A DNA stretch of 27,769 bases from a virus, in the IMG/VR virus record IMGVR_UViG_3300020183_000371, positions 1 through 27,769 of that record; one strand, written 5' to 3'. The stretch's first letter is position 1. Every line of letters starts with the position of its first letter. Below, one piece after another: positions 1 through 7,652 of the stretch. The position numbers and the translations under genes were made by a program. The notes below the pieces were generated by a model, which saw nothing but the letters and a program-made list of their open reading frames with translations, ran no database searches and was not told the DNA's origin.

Positions 1-14
1 GCCGACAGGGATAA

Positions 15-527
15 ATGACTGACCGGGCGATTTTCAATCGGAAGTATACGTCTTTTGCTTCTGGCGGCGGCACCACGGTTTTTTTGGTGAACGGCGCGGG
101 TGTCACAACCCAACTTTCGCCTACTGAGAATTTTACCGCCGGTGAAAATCTGGTTCAGGGCGATTTTGTCTACGTCAGCGGCACCTCTGTGTTCAGGGCA
201 AGCGCTCTGAGTGGCTTGGCTGCGGATCGTTACGGCGTCATTGGCGCCACCGCTGCAGCGGCTAACAGCGGCAACACCGTGGCTGTGAACCTGGACAGTA
301 TTGTGGTCCTGAGTTCCGCCAACATTACGGCTGAGGTCGCTCTCGTCCCCGGTCAGTTTTACTATTTGTCGAAGTATCCCGGTCAGGTGACCCGTTACAG
401 CACCGCTTCAGGTGAGATTTCGAATTCTGGGACATATCAGTACCAGGTAGTTGCCCCCGTGGGGCAGGCTGTGAGCACCACTGAGCTTGAGGTTGAGATC
501 CAGCCGGTTACTGTGTTATATGATTGA
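15..527 (+). CDS. Virion/tail structural protein with YYL-type surface domain
   Basis: 170 aa, rich in Ser, Thr, Gly, Ala and Val, without catalytic motifs. The second half has the pattern LVPGQFYYLSKYPGQVT (about residues 110-127) followed by a short hydrophobic end (VEIQPVTVLYD). This 'PGQ-YYL...PG-VT' segment is common near the ends of phage tail-fibre and decoration proteins, so a virion surface role is likely; the exact part is not known. The start is an ATG with AGGG a few bases upstream (positions 8-10), directly after a TAA (12-14) that would end a gene lying left of the window. Codon use is visibly GC-richer than that of the genes from 528 on, which suggests that the following block has a different history. 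Next to it, on the opposite strand, the first dioxygenase gene ends one base after this gene's stop. Confidence 0.6.
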   Translation: MTDRAIFNRKYTSFASGGGTTVFLVNGAGVTTQLSPTENFTAGENLVQGDFVYVSGTSVFRASALSGLAADRYGVIGATAAAANSGNTVAVNLDSIVVLSSANITAEVALVPGQFYYLSKYPGQVTRYSTASGEISNSGTYQYQVVAPVGQAVSTTELEVEIQPVTVLYD

Positions 528-1151
528 TTACAGTTGTTCTAATATATGTTTTATAAAGTTGCTTCTAAGGATATCCTCTTCTGGTTTTTGAAAGTTAAAG
601 TTGTCGAACTCAAGTTCGGCGTTTGTTGAGTAATGAAAAAATATCTGTTTTACCCATTTTTGTTCGCATTTTTCTCTCCAGTGAGGCAGCTCACAACCTA
701 AGTACAAAACACCGTCTCCAACAGACGGTTTTGCTTCGTATGTGATTTCATGGTCGTTATTTTTAAAGAAAATAGACCAGGGTTTTGTTTTATCCGCCAT
801 ATTTAAACACAAGGACAAACTTATTTCACATGATGGACGGTCAGTGTGTACCATCAGTTCCTGCCCTTTGTAATATTTTCGGTAAAAAGTGTAAGTCGAG
901 TATAAAGTGTCTAACTTCAGCGCATCTTTTATCTTGGCTCGGATTATTTGATTCACTATGTTAATTGATAATATATTGTACATTTCCTTTGATCCTACAA
1001 CTTGTGTTGCGTTAGTTCGCTCTCGAATTGCATCCAACTCCACAGCAACATTTAAGTAGTTTAAAAGATCGTCTGATATAATATTTTTTACTATTGAGCA
1101 CTTGTTTTCTTTAAAATTTTTTAGATCTTCACTCATCAAAACACTTGTCAT
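528..1151 (-). CDS. 2-oxoglutarate/Fe(II)-dependent dioxygenase (1)
   Basis: 207 aa. The iron-binding facial triad is readable: H102-T-D104 in the strand VHTDRPSCEISLSLCLN, then the distal histidine H157 in ELPHWRE after the turn GDGVLYLG. The conserved pattern His-x-Asp, beta strand, 'GD-LY', His is that of the prolyl-4-hydroxylase-like double-stranded beta-helix fold. A basic residue for the 2-oxoglutarate carboxylate is less clear (R159 or K168). The family couples oxidation of 2-oxoglutarate to hydroxylation of a protein or small molecule; the substrate cannot be read from sequence. It is convergent with the structural gene at 15-527 and its stop abuts that gene. The upstream space to the + strand gene at 1209 is about 57 bp and may hold divergent promoters. 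It looks strongly AT-rich compared with gene 15-527. Confidence 0.85.
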   Translation of the reverse strand: MTSVLMSEDLKNFKENKCSIVKNIISDDLLNYLNVAVELDAIRERTNATQVVGSKEMYNILSINIVNQIIRAKIKDALKLDTLYSTYTFYRKYYKGQELMVHTDRPSCEISLSLCLNMADKTKPWSIFFKNNDHEITYEAKPSVGDGVLYLGCELPHWREKCEQKWVKQIFFHYSTNAELEFDNFNFQKPEEDILRSNFIKHILEQL

Positions 1152-1208
1152 GTCAGAACACCTTTTAACGCTTTATTATAGAAATACTGATATGTGACGC
1201 AGAAATCA

Positions 1209-1688
1209 ATGGTTCTTCGGAAGCCTCTTGTAATTATCAGTGGACTTTCATCTCAGTTGCCTCCGGGAGACACTATTGAAGGTGCTGCCGTTTCGAGTAT
1301 TGCAACTGCGGGCAGCGGCCTCGCCGGTGGCGGAGGAGTCGGAAGTAATTTTAGATTTGATGTTGTTCTAGCAGCAAACCCAAGCGGTCTTATTTTCACC
1401 GCCGGTGCTAGTGGATTAGGTTTAGACGGCTCAGCGGCTGCTAGCGGTAACGCAGCTTTAAGTGTCGCGAGTTCAGCTTTAAGTTCTGGAACTGCTGCTC
1501 TTAGTTCAGGTAATGCCGCTTTAAAAAGAATACAAGATACAGGTCTTGGTAACCTTAGCGGAGTAACCGTGGGAAGTTATGGATCTATTTCAGCTGGTAG
1601 TGTCCTAACTTTTAGCGGTGCTGCTTTTATTGCACAACCACCTGCAGCAGGGGGTGCTTCATTTAGTGATATTTTTGCCATAACTTAA
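1209..1688 (+). CDS. Tail fibre-like structural protein with Ser/Gly/Ala repeats
   Basis: 159 aa from the ATG at 1209 (MVLRKPLVIISG). A GTG five codons upstream (1194) is in frame, but the 'M-LRKPLV' opening is the form I associate with phage tail proteins, so I prefer the ATG. The middle holds repeats of the type A-S-S-A-L-S-S-G-x-A-A-L (about residues 75-105), a low-complexity pattern typical of cyanophage tail fibres, followed by a Gly/Ser-rich region and a Pro-Ala-Gly turn near the C-terminus (FIAQPPAAGG). Probably a fibrous virion protein in host contact. It stands alone on the + strand between two dioxygenase genes on the - strand (528-1151 and 1713-2174), which makes it a plausible, unproven target of them. 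Confidence 0.6.
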   Translation: MVLRKPLVIISGLSSQLPPGDTIEGAAVSSIATAGSGLAGGGGVGSNFRFDVVLAANPSGLIFTAGASGLGLDGSAAASGNAALSVASSALSSGTAALSSGNAALKRIQDTGLGNLSGVTVGSYGSISAGSVLTFSGAAFIAQPPAAGGASFSDIFAIT

Positions 1689-1712
1689 TTTTTATCCAAA
1701 TAAAGCAAAAAA

Positions 1713-2174
1713 CTATTTCTGACTTATAATTTTATACCAAACGGCTAGTGTATATCTAGAGTTATTTTCTACTTTATTGACTTTATGTTTATATTTTGAT
1801 CCTTCAAAACATATTGTTTTACCTATTTCGGGTATTACTTTTATATTTTCAACGACTGTTTCGCCTCCTTGATAGTCAGTGTTTAAATAAGTTATAGAAG
1901 CAAAATTATTACTTTTGTTTATTTTTCCGTCTACATGATATGTCATGTACGACCCTACGGGCCATTTTACTATCTCAAAATAGTTAGGCTCAATTAAAAA
2001 CTTCTCCTGTATCTCTTTACTTATTAATTCAAATAGTGTACAGTCATTTATTTTAAGTATTATAGTGTTTCTCCATATTTTATGTTTGTTTCTATTGTTT
2101 TCAAACAGCTCTATAAGGCACCCACACTCTTGTGAACTGAGAAAATTTTGTGCGGTATAGAAAAAAGGTAGCAC
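1713..2174 (-). CDS. 2-oxoglutarate/Fe(II)-dependent dioxygenase (2), prolyl 4-hydroxylase-like
   Basis: 153 aa, a compact prolyl-4-hydroxylase-type enzyme (2OG-FeII_Oxy_3 style). All landmarks are visible: VKWPVGSYMTYHVDG with H80-V-D82, the strand FASITYLNTDYQGGET, EIGKTICFEG, then distal H130 in KYKHKV and R140 in NSRYTLAVWY, ten residues later as expected for the 2-oxoglutarate-binding Arg. This is one of the clearest members of the cluster. The start is a GTG (MLPFFYTAQNFLS), which gives the usual N-terminal 'fL--eEC--l' helix of the family. The substrate is unknown; P4H-like phage enzymes are generally thought to act on proteins. It lies convergent to the tail gene ending at 1688, with a 24-bp gap, and divergent from the next dioxygenase at 2268. 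Confidence 0.9.
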   Translation of the reverse strand: MLPFFYTAQNFLSSQECGCLIELFENNRNKHKIWRNTIILKINDCTLFELISKEIQEKFLIEPNYFEIVKWPVGSYMTYHVDGKINKSNNFASITYLNTDYQGGETVVENIKVIPEIGKTICFEGSKYKHKVNKVENNSRYTLAVWYKIISQK

Positions 2175-2267
2175 TTTGTATTAATAAAAGAATAGTTTCG
2201 TTAATTACGACTTTAGTTGAAGCGTGTCTACACTACCGCTTACTATACTTTTGTTTCTTTTCAAAAG

Positions 2268-2792
2268 ATGGCCCTTTTAGACCGTATACAAATTTATGAG
2301 AATTTTTTAGATGAAGAGGAATCAGACAGAATTACTTATGATTTAAGCCTCCCAACGTGGAATGGAAGTGCCACATCGATTGAAACTGATGATCCTCAAG
2401 ACATAAAATTTTGGCGCATTGATACGCCTTCCGATAGTTTTTATTCACGAAGACTCTTAAATAAAATTGAAAAACTTTCTGGAAAAGAATTTGTTTGGTT
2501 GTGTGAGCCGAGACCTTATTTTAACGGTCAAACTTTTTCACAAGATGCCAGCTTACACAAAGATTCGTCTTTGGATGAAGCTATGACTTTTTTGCTTTAC
2601 TGCACAAAAAACTACAAGCCCGAGATGGGCGGATTTACTCTTTTTAAAGAAGAAGAAAACGAAGTAATAATCGCTCCGAAATACAATAGGGGTGTTTTAT
2701 TTCCTGCTACACTGGATCATAAGGCTTTTAGTTTTTCAAGGCCCTGGCATCCCTTACGGGTATCGTTAGCTTTTAAATTAAAACTTCGGTAG
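2268..2792 (+). CDS. 2-oxoglutarate/Fe(II)-dependent dioxygenase (3)
   Basis: 174 aa from the ATG at 2268 (MALLDRIQIYENFL). The frame stays open upstream to a TTG at 2217, but the ATG gives the family's usual N-terminal 'i-eNfL--eE---i' pattern and is preferred. Active site: H97-K-D99 in ASLHKDSS, the strand MTFLLYCTKNYKPEMGGFTL, then H151 in LDHKAFSF and R164 in LRVSLAFK. The His-to-Arg distance (13) is longer than the classical ten, but the same spacing occurs in the gene at 8220-8804, so these two may form a subgroup. It is divergent from gene 1713-2174; the 93 bp between the start codons probably holds both promoters. A tail gene follows after 34 bp on the same strand. Confidence 0.85.
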   Translation: MALLDRIQIYENFLDEEESDRITYDLSLPTWNGSATSIETDDPQDIKFWRIDTPSDSFYSRRLLNKIEKLSGKEFVWLCEPRPYFNGQTFSQDASLHKDSSLDEAMTFLLYCTKNYKPEMGGFTLFKEEENEVIIAPKYNRGVLFPATLDHKAFSFSRPWHPLRVSLAFKLKLR

Positions 2793-2794
2793 TT

Positions 2795-2803
2795 TGCTAC
2801 AAT
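2795..2803 (+). promoter_or_regulatory. Possible extended -10 promoter
   Basis: The sequence TGCTACAAT fits an extended -10 element (TGn plus TACAAT, five of six matches to TATAAT) in the short gap between the dioxygenase gene ending at 2792 and the tail gene at 2827. There is no convincing -35. A transcript would start near 2809 and include the AAAGGA ribosome site at about 2813-2818. This could allow the tail genes 2827-4717 to be expressed separately from the dioxygenase upstream. Motif match only. Confidence 0.3.
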
Positions 2804-2826
2804 TACGGTATCAAAGGACTTAATCG

Positions 2827-3144
2827 ATGGCTAGGTTTGTCGCTAGCGGAGTTGACCTTAACACCACAAACAACACCGTGGTGTTTCAGGATCCAAATGC
2901 AAGTTATTTGGTTATAAGTTTATACGCATCTACTCCGCAGGCATTAGCTGCAAACTGCGATATTTTAGTTAGCGGCACTCGAGGTAATACTTATATAACA
3001 AAAGTGAATCAGGTAGGTGCGGGAGAATCGACTGATTTTATTTCAAACAGATTAGTTTTAGTTTCTGGGCAAACTTTACAAGCCAGAAGTTCACTTGCAA
3101 GTGGTATCAGTATTTTTGCTAGTCTGTACGAAGTGAACTCCTGA
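2827..3144 (+). CDS. Small virion/tail protein
   Basis: 105 aa, rich in Ser, Asn, Thr and Val, with no charged clusters and no catalytic motif. Its composition (for example LVSGQTLQARSSLASGIS) matches the neighbouring tail proteins and suggests a beta-rich virion domain. The start ATG has a good ribosome site (AAAGGA about nine bases upstream). The gene is followed after two bases by the double-collar protein at 3147, so both are likely made together and may assemble together. Function beyond 'structural' cannot be read. Confidence 0.5.
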   Translation: MARFVASGVDLNTTNNTVVFQDPNASYLVISLYASTPQALAANCDILVSGTRGNTYITKVNQVGAGESTDFISNRLVLVSGQTLQARSSLASGISIFASLYEVNS

Positions 3145-3146
3145 TC

Positions 3147-4181
3147 ATGGCAAATCGATTTGAACGGGGTAAAGTTCCTCCTTATCCGTTAGTTCGACCC
3201 ACAACAGGTGGCGTTAAACTTGCATCTTCTTTCTCTCTTGAGCAAGACACTCAAAATATTGTTTTAGCTGGTGCTATTTATCCAGTTTATACATTACAGA
3301 CTGACGCTTCTTTTACTGAATGTGCGCCCAGTCTCAGTCCTTGTTCTAGCGGTGTAGCATTAAGCCGAACCACGTACTCTACGCTGTACAACCGCATTGG
3401 CGTTAATTGGGGCGCAGGAGATGGAACAAACACTTTTAACGTTCCTGATTTAAGCAGTAATCCTCGATATACCTGTGGCTTAGACGCAGGCCCTACTTAT
3501 TCAGGAGTTGGTACACGTTTAAAATATTCCCTGGATAGGCATACACATGCCTATAACAACCCTACGACAACGGGCTGGCCTGGTAATAGTCCTGTCAACC
3601 AAACTCGAAACCCTCAGTTCCCACAGAGCCCTAATACTTTTGATAATGCGGGAAATAATGAACAACACCCTGTCTCTCAACGACTTAAAGCTTGGATCGG
3701 AAATCAAGATTCTGGAGCTGAACTGCCTATAGGCACAGTTATTATGAGTTTAGTTCCTAGTAATACATTAGCTACATTTTTAACAAATAATCCTAATTTA
3801 CTTGTCGCTAGTGGACAGTCTATAGATGTTGCAAGTTATCCAAAATGGTTTGCCGCTACCAGTCAAACTACGCTTCCTGATCTTCGAGGTAGATTTTTAG
3901 GTTTTACTGATAACACTGTACTTTCTAGCGGCACCTTATCTTCTTCAACAGGACCCTCTATAGGGTATCATTACCATACGCTACCTGCTAGAGGAACAGA
4001 CTTCGCTCAGGGCCCAGGGTCACAACAAAACCTATACCGAGGTGAACCATCTAACATTAACGCTCAAGCTGTTGGAGGTCCCGGAGCCGGCGGCATGACC
4101 TCGGCTGCTTTTTCTATCGGTCCAGGTAATGAAATAAGACCTTATAATGCGTCTGTTACTTATTTGATAAAAGTAGCATGA
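3147..4181 (+). CDS. Tail collar protein with two collar-type domains
   Basis: 344 aa. Two copies of a phage tail-collar-type domain can be read. The first (about residues 45-115) has the order SRTTYSTLYNRIGVNWGAGDG...FNVPDLSS, the 'YS-LY--IG---G-GDG---FN-PDL-G' signature. The second (about 195-344) begins LPIGTVIMSLVPS and includes ASYPKWFAATSQTTLPDLRGRFL and ends RPYNASVTYLIKV, the usual 'RP-N--v-Y-Ik' C-terminus. His-rich turns (HTHAYNNP, GYHYHTLP) match metal-binding histidines seen in short tail fibre tips. Likely role: distal tail fibre or baseplate-tip protein in host recognition. The stop overlaps the start of the next collar gene by four bases (ATGA), indicating translational coupling. 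Confidence 0.75.
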   Translation: MANRFERGKVPPYPLVRPTTGGVKLASSFSLEQDTQNIVLAGAIYPVYTLQTDASFTECAPSLSPCSSGVALSRTTYSTLYNRIGVNWGAGDGTNTFNVPDLSSNPRYTCGLDAGPTYSGVGTRLKYSLDRHTHAYNNPTTTGWPGNSPVNQTRNPQFPQSPNTFDNAGNNEQHPVSQRLKAWIGNQDSGAELPIGTVIMSLVPSNTLATFLTNNPNLLVASGQSIDVASYPKWFAATSQTTLPDLRGRFLGFTDNTVLSSGTLSSSTGPSIGYHYHTLPARGTDFAQGPGSQQNLYRGEPSNINAQAVGGPGAGGMTSAAFSIGPGNEIRPYNASVTYLIKVA

Positions 4182-4717
4182 TTATTAGTTCGATTACACC
4201 TATTGGGTGGGATACCCAAGGTTCAATTATTACCGACTATTTAGGCCGTGTTTTTGTTCGTCCTGATGGGCGAGAGCTTTTGCAATCCACGTATTCAGAA
4301 TTATATTCAACTATCGGCAACAGATTTAATACTCTTAGCACGACAGCAGGTTATTTTCGAATACCTGACTTCAGAGGTGCTTTTATTAGGGGGGATAATT
4401 TAGGGTCAAATGGTGATCCTGATCCTTCCATTCGAACAATTCCAGGTACACCTACATTAGATTCCGGTCCCGGCACTGTTCAAACTAAATGCCTTAGTAG
4501 TCATACACATTATACTCCTACTACTTTTGCTAATTTTTGGTACGCCGGAGGTCAGCCGGCTCTTCGACCCCCGAACTGCCCTAACTTTGCTTTAACAAAT
4601 ACCTCAGCTTCTGGTTTTTTAGGCACCACGGCAGCCAGTGGACTTGGTATAGTAGAAACAAGCTCAGATTTACGACCAATGACTTTTATTGTCGATTATG
4701 TATTAAGGATTAAATAA
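4178..4717 (+). CDS. Second tail collar protein
   Basis: 179 aa with one collar-type domain. It opens with PIGWDTQGSIITDYLGRVF, contains STYSELYSTIGNRFN and YFRIPDFRGAFIRGDN (the 'Y--LY--IG---N......F-iPD-RG-FiRG' signature), an SHTHYTP histidine turn, and ends LRPMTFIVDYVLRIK. The 'R-PDFRGAFIRG' motif is closer to canonical short-tail-fibre collar domains than either copy in the preceding gene, so this may be the receptor-facing tip and the larger protein its partner or a diverged duplicate. The start overlaps the preceding stop by four bases (ATGA). Confidence 0.75.
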   Translation: MIISSITPIGWDTQGSIITDYLGRVFVRPDGRELLQSTYSELYSTIGNRFNTLSTTAGYFRIPDFRGAFIRGDNLGSNGDPDPSIRTIPGTPTLDSGPGTVQTKCLSSHTHYTPTTFANFWYAGGQPALRPPNCPNFALTNTSASGFLGTTAASGLGIVETSSDLRPMTFIVDYVLRIK

Positions 4718-5269
4718 ATGTGGTATTTACCCGGCACTAAACCTGTCCCACCTCAAAAAGAAGTAAAGGGGGTTGACGGACAAATATACACTGTCCCTCT
4801 CCCTTTAACTTCAGAGTTTTTTGAATCAATAGGGTGGAAAGAAGCCCCTCCCCAACCGACTGTTAATTTCCTCTACTGTCTCATTGACTGGGACGTGGAC
4901 GATGAGAAATGGACCCCTCTTGTTAAATCTTACGAAACGCGTAAGGCTATTTTCGAAGAGCATCGAACTTGTTTAATAAACGCAATTCGGGCATACATTA
5001 AAGAAGCAAGAAACGAAGTTTTAGATCCGAGTTTGCCGCCAGCCATGCGCCCGATGGTTGAAGAGCAGTATAAAGGTTACTTTGAGGAGATTTCTGAACT
5101 TTCTTCAATTAATTATCAGGACTCTTCCATTGATGAACTTTTATCTAAATTTGAAACCTACGATCTTGCTGTTCAACAAGATGAGCAGCAAAACACAGAC
5201 GCTTTACGTTTATACAATTACACTAAAATTTACAATTTAAAATCGCAGCCCCCTAGATCTTATGTTTAA
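4718..5269 (+). CDS. Unknown protein following the tail collar genes, possible tail-fibre assembly factor
   Basis: 183 aa, not recognised. The N-terminal part is Pro-rich (PGTKPVPPQK) with a Trp-containing core (VNFLYCLIDWDVDDEKW, about residues 49-66). The rest is predicted helical and acidic, with conserved-looking ARNEVLDPSLPPAMRPM and a Gln/Asp-rich stretch (AVQQDEQQNTDAL). The start ATG follows the preceding stop directly, so it belongs to the collar-gene operon. Tail-fibre chaperones (Tfa-like) often sit exactly here, and a small, helical, acidic protein with a Trp core fits, but no family signature is visible, so this is positional inference. Confidence 0.5.
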   Translation: MWYLPGTKPVPPQKEVKGVDGQIYTVPLPLTSEFFESIGWKEAPPQPTVNFLYCLIDWDVDDEKWTPLVKSYETRKAIFEEHRTCLINAIRAYIKEARNEVLDPSLPPAMRPMVEEQYKGYFEEISELSSINYQDSSIDELLSKFETYDLAVQQDEQQNTDALRLYNYTKIYNLKSQPPRSYV

Positions 5270-5271
5270 AC

Positions 5272-5796
5272 ATGTCTAATTTTTTAATTGAAAATTATAG
5301 AGGGGTTAAATATAAAAAAAATTTGAATATTGAACTTAAACCTGATATTCCCTCTTCAGAAGGTAATATTTTTACTTTAGACGAAAGTCTATCGAGTTTT
5401 TTACGGTCTTATTTTACGGATAATTTAGAGTCAAAAGATACTCTGTTACAAAAAGAGGATATAGAGGCTTCTGATTTTGAAGAAGAACTCGATTCTATTT
5501 TTTATATTGCTTGGAAATATTTAATTAGGTATAAAGAAATATACTTAACTTTAGAGGATCTCTCGTTTGTAAAGAATATACTTTTTGTTACTGATATTAA
5601 TTGGTTAAATGAAAATATTTGCGAAACTAGGTATTCGATGTGTCTTAACTTTTCTAGCGAACCTTTAGTTTTTTCATATAATCCTGATACAGAAATACCT
5701 CCAGGTGCCGGTAAGTTAGTTCCCGGAAATTTCAATAGTAATTTTTTAACTAACTTTACCTCTACGCCTCTGGTTATTTTATTGCGTTTATTTTAA
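5272..5796 (+). CDS. Unknown protein in the tail/dioxygenase island
   Basis: 174 aa, not recognised. It looks very AT-rich. The N-terminal half is acidic and helical (EDIEASDFEEELDSIFYIAWKY), the C-terminal half beta-rich with CLNFSSEPLVFSYNPD and a Pro-Gly turn (EIPPGAGKLVPGNF). I looked for a His-x-Asp...His triad as in its neighbours and found none, so I do not call it a dioxygenase. It starts two bases after the preceding stop and ends four bases before the next dioxygenase (5801), so it is probably co-translated with both and may be a partner of either the tail proteins or the enzyme. Confidence 0.5.
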   Translation: MSNFLIENYRGVKYKKNLNIELKPDIPSSEGNIFTLDESLSSFLRSYFTDNLESKDTLLQKEDIEASDFEEELDSIFYIAWKYLIRYKEIYLTLEDLSFVKNILFVTDINWLNENICETRYSMCLNFSSEPLVFSYNPDTEIPPGAGKLVPGNFNSNFLTNFTSTPLVILLRLF

Positions 5797-5800
5797 TTTT

Positions 5801-6430
5801 ATGTTTAAAAGTTTTTTAGAATCCCTTGAAGAAAATACAAAACCTTTACAGTCCTATGTGTCAACGTTTACCGATGTCTTGTCTGACGACATTCTTACTT
5901 CTTTTTTAGACTTAGTTAACTTTCAAAATTTTAACGAGAAAAAACAAGCCAGCGTGGGAATTGATTATGTGGTTGATTCAAAGGTACGGGATGCTTATTT
6001 TATGCAGCTCCCTAGTTGTTCTAAATTAATCACTGAAACAATTTTAAAATCTGTTCGGAATCTTTTAAATATTTATATTAATAAGCATGGATTTATTTTA
6101 GATAACGCTGATTTTCAATCTGAGCAAAGTTTTGTTTATTATGAGAATCAAAAAGGTTATACACCACATGTAGATGCGGTGACTTTTGACTCTACAAAAC
6201 GTTTATTTACGACAATTACATACTTTAACGATAATTTTATAGGCGGAGAACTTTATTTTCCTCGTTTAAATCTAACTTTGCCTATTAGACAGAACTCTAC
6301 TGTTATTTTTCCTTCAAATCAATTATTTATACACGGAGCTCGGAAAGTCTACGGCAGGAAAGTGATTAGTCCGTGTTGGTTTGGATATGAGAAAAGGGAA
6401 AAATTCGTTTTCCCCTGGGAAATAGGTTAA
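5801..6430 (+). CDS. 2-oxoglutarate/Fe(II)-dependent dioxygenase (4)
   Basis: 209 aa. Active site: H123-V-D125 in KGYTPHVDAVTFD, the strand LFTTITYFNDNFIGGELYFP, STVIFPSNQLFIHGARKV with the distal H178, and R186 in GRKVISPCWF. The spacing from H178 to R186 (eight) is slightly shorter than usual; otherwise the order is classic P4H-like ('GGEL-F' after the second strand, 'vFPs---iHga--V' before the histidine). The substrate is unknown. The gene follows the unknown 5272-5796 in the same direction. Its last 108 bases (36 codons) overlap the end of the - strand gene 6323-6949, so the two coding regions share sequence tail to tail. Confidence 0.88.
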   Translation: MFKSFLESLEENTKPLQSYVSTFTDVLSDDILTSFLDLVNFQNFNEKKQASVGIDYVVDSKVRDAYFMQLPSCSKLITETILKSVRNLLNIYINKHGFILDNADFQSEQSFVYYENQKGYTPHVDAVTFDSTKRLFTTITYFNDNFIGGELYFPRLNLTLPIRQNSTVIFPSNQLFIHGARKVYGRKVISPCWFGYEKREKFVFPWEIG

Positions 6431-6949
6431 ATCTTCACCATGATCTTTATATTCCATAACTGCAAAACAGTGTTTTTGAGCCGGATCAGAGAAATTTAAC
6501 CAAACTTTTTGGGTGTTATTTGAGACATTTATTATTCCGGTAAGGTGTACATGACATGTTTTGAAATGGTTTTCAAGATTATCTTCCTTGTTTTCAGTAA
6601 TTTGTAGTATCGCATTTGCGTCGGCGTAGTCTACTTTTGAAAAATTTATTAATGCTCCGTTTGTTTGTGAATTAATGTCAGAACCCAGATATAAAAGGAG
6701 ATAATTCTTGTTTTTTTCTAAGACTTTTTTTCCTTCTAAGAACATTAAACTTGTTTTTGTTATCTCAAGGTTTTTATCTTTGTTAGCTAGTATGTAGTCG
6801 TAAACAAAATAAGTTAAAGTTTTAGACAGAAAATCATAAGTTTTTTTATTTTTGAAGTTTGAAGTTATATAACACCGTAACGTTTTGCATAAATCTAGAC
6901 TAATGACCTGTTCATAAACAGCTAGATCGAGTTTTACTTTAGTCTTCAT
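6323..6949 (-). CDS. Unknown companion gene of the dioxygenase cluster
   Basis: 208 aa from the ATG at 6949 (MKTKVKLDLAVYEQVI). The frame stays open to 6973 inside the next gene; the ATG gives an 11-base overlap with gene 6939-7652, normal for coupled genes. The family is not recognised. The N-terminal part resembles the helical start of the neighbouring dioxygenases (VISLDLCKTLRCYITSNF), and the layout (a central Tyr/Leu-rich stretch, then a strand CHVHLTGIINVSNNT) is suggestive, but no His-x-Asp/Glu plus distal His and Arg can be assigned. It could be a dioxygenase that has lost its metal site or an unrelated partner. Its 3' end overlaps the convergent gene 5801-6430 by 108 bases; the gene is otherwise intact. 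Confidence 0.55.
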   Translation of the reverse strand: MKTKVKLDLAVYEQVISLDLCKTLRCYITSNFKNKKTYDFLSKTLTYFVYDYILANKDKNLEITKTSLMFLEGKKVLEKNKNYLLLYLGSDINSQTNGALINFSKVDYADANAILQITENKEDNLENHFKTCHVHLTGIINVSNNTQKVWLNFSDPAQKHCFAVMEYKDHGEDLTYFPGENEFFPFLISKPTRTNHFPAVDFPSSVYK

Positions 6950-7652
6950 TGCGTTTTTCGTAACGGAAAACATCGTACTTGGAAATTATAGCTTCTCCGA
7001 TATTTTCGAATAGTCTTCTTGCCCTTCCGAGATCTTCTAGTTTCGTACGGTGCACACCGTGAGTCACAACATCAAACGCGTCTAAACCTTTAAATAGCTC
7101 TCTTAGTAACTCTCTATCTTTTTGTTCTTTAATATAGCTTTCTGTCCAGAATACAATCGAATAACGTATTCCTTTTGTTATATCTTCAACTTTATGAGGT
7201 GTTCCTGTTGGATATGTTAGTAAGTCTCCAGACGGAAGTTTATAAAAAATCTCTTCGTCGTCTTTAGTTAATACTAATTCACCGTTTTCATAATCTGTTG
7301 TTTCGCTTATAAACAGCGTTGAAGAATAATGAAATGCACCTAAATTTGAATTAGAGTTTACATCTAAATGCTCTCTATAAAAATTCCCCTGTCGGTAACG
7401 GTTAATTATTATGGCTGAAGTTGCTTTAGGGTAAACTACGTACTGTATCCAAGAGCGAGTCTGATCCAACCTCTCAAATATTAAATTTTGTATCGCACCT
7501 AAAAATTCACCTGTATACTCTTGACAGTGTTTGATGCTGGGATTTGACGGCCCTGTAATAGGTTTAGTACTCCAGCCTTCCTCATCTTGTTCCAACCACT
7601 CTCTAATTTGTTTTGCTTCATCTTTTTCTAAAAACTTTTTAAAAACAGCCAT
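6939..7652 (-). CDS. PKHD-type 2-oxoglutarate/Fe(II) hydroxylase (5)
   Basis: 237 aa, close in layout to PiuC/YbiX-like PKHD-type hydroxylases. Readable features: N-terminal MAVFKKFLEKDEAKQIREWL, then INRYRQGNFYREHLDVN with H95-L-D97, STLFISETTDYENGELVL, SGDLLTYPTGTPHKVEDIT with distal H153, and R163 in GIRYSIVFWTES, exactly ten residues after the histidine. The C-terminal 60 residues form the extra helical region of this family, with R/K-rich ends. It is the longest and most canonical member of the cluster. The start codon overlaps that of the divergent gene 7651-8247 within a single CATG, so any ribosome site must lie inside the other gene's coding region. It overlaps the downstream gene by 11 bases. 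Confidence 0.9.
   Translation of the reverse strand: MAVFKKFLEKDEAKQIREWLEQDEEGWSTKPITGPSNPSIKHCQEYTGEFLGAIQNLIFERLDQTRSWIQYVVYPKATSAIIINRYRQGNFYREHLDVNSNSNLGAFHYSSTLFISETTDYENGELVLTKDDEEIFYKLPSGDLLTYPTGTPHKVEDITKGIRYSIVFWTESYIKEQKDRELLRELFKGLDAFDVVTHGVHRTKLEDLGRARRLFENIGEAIISKYDVFRYEKRNED

Noticed and set aside
2217-2267. TTG start extending dioxygenase 3 by 17 residues
   Set aside because: The extension reads as unlike the family and the ATG at 2268 gives the expected N-terminus.
3519-3732. Open frames of about 60 residues on both strands inside the collar gene
   Set aside because: They are shadows of the collar gene frame with no ribosome site and no protein-like pattern.
7531-7650. Upstream extension of dioxygenase 6 to an ATG at 7531
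   Set aside because: It lies antisense to the well-supported start of the PKHD hydroxylase and its residues do not resemble the family N-terminus.
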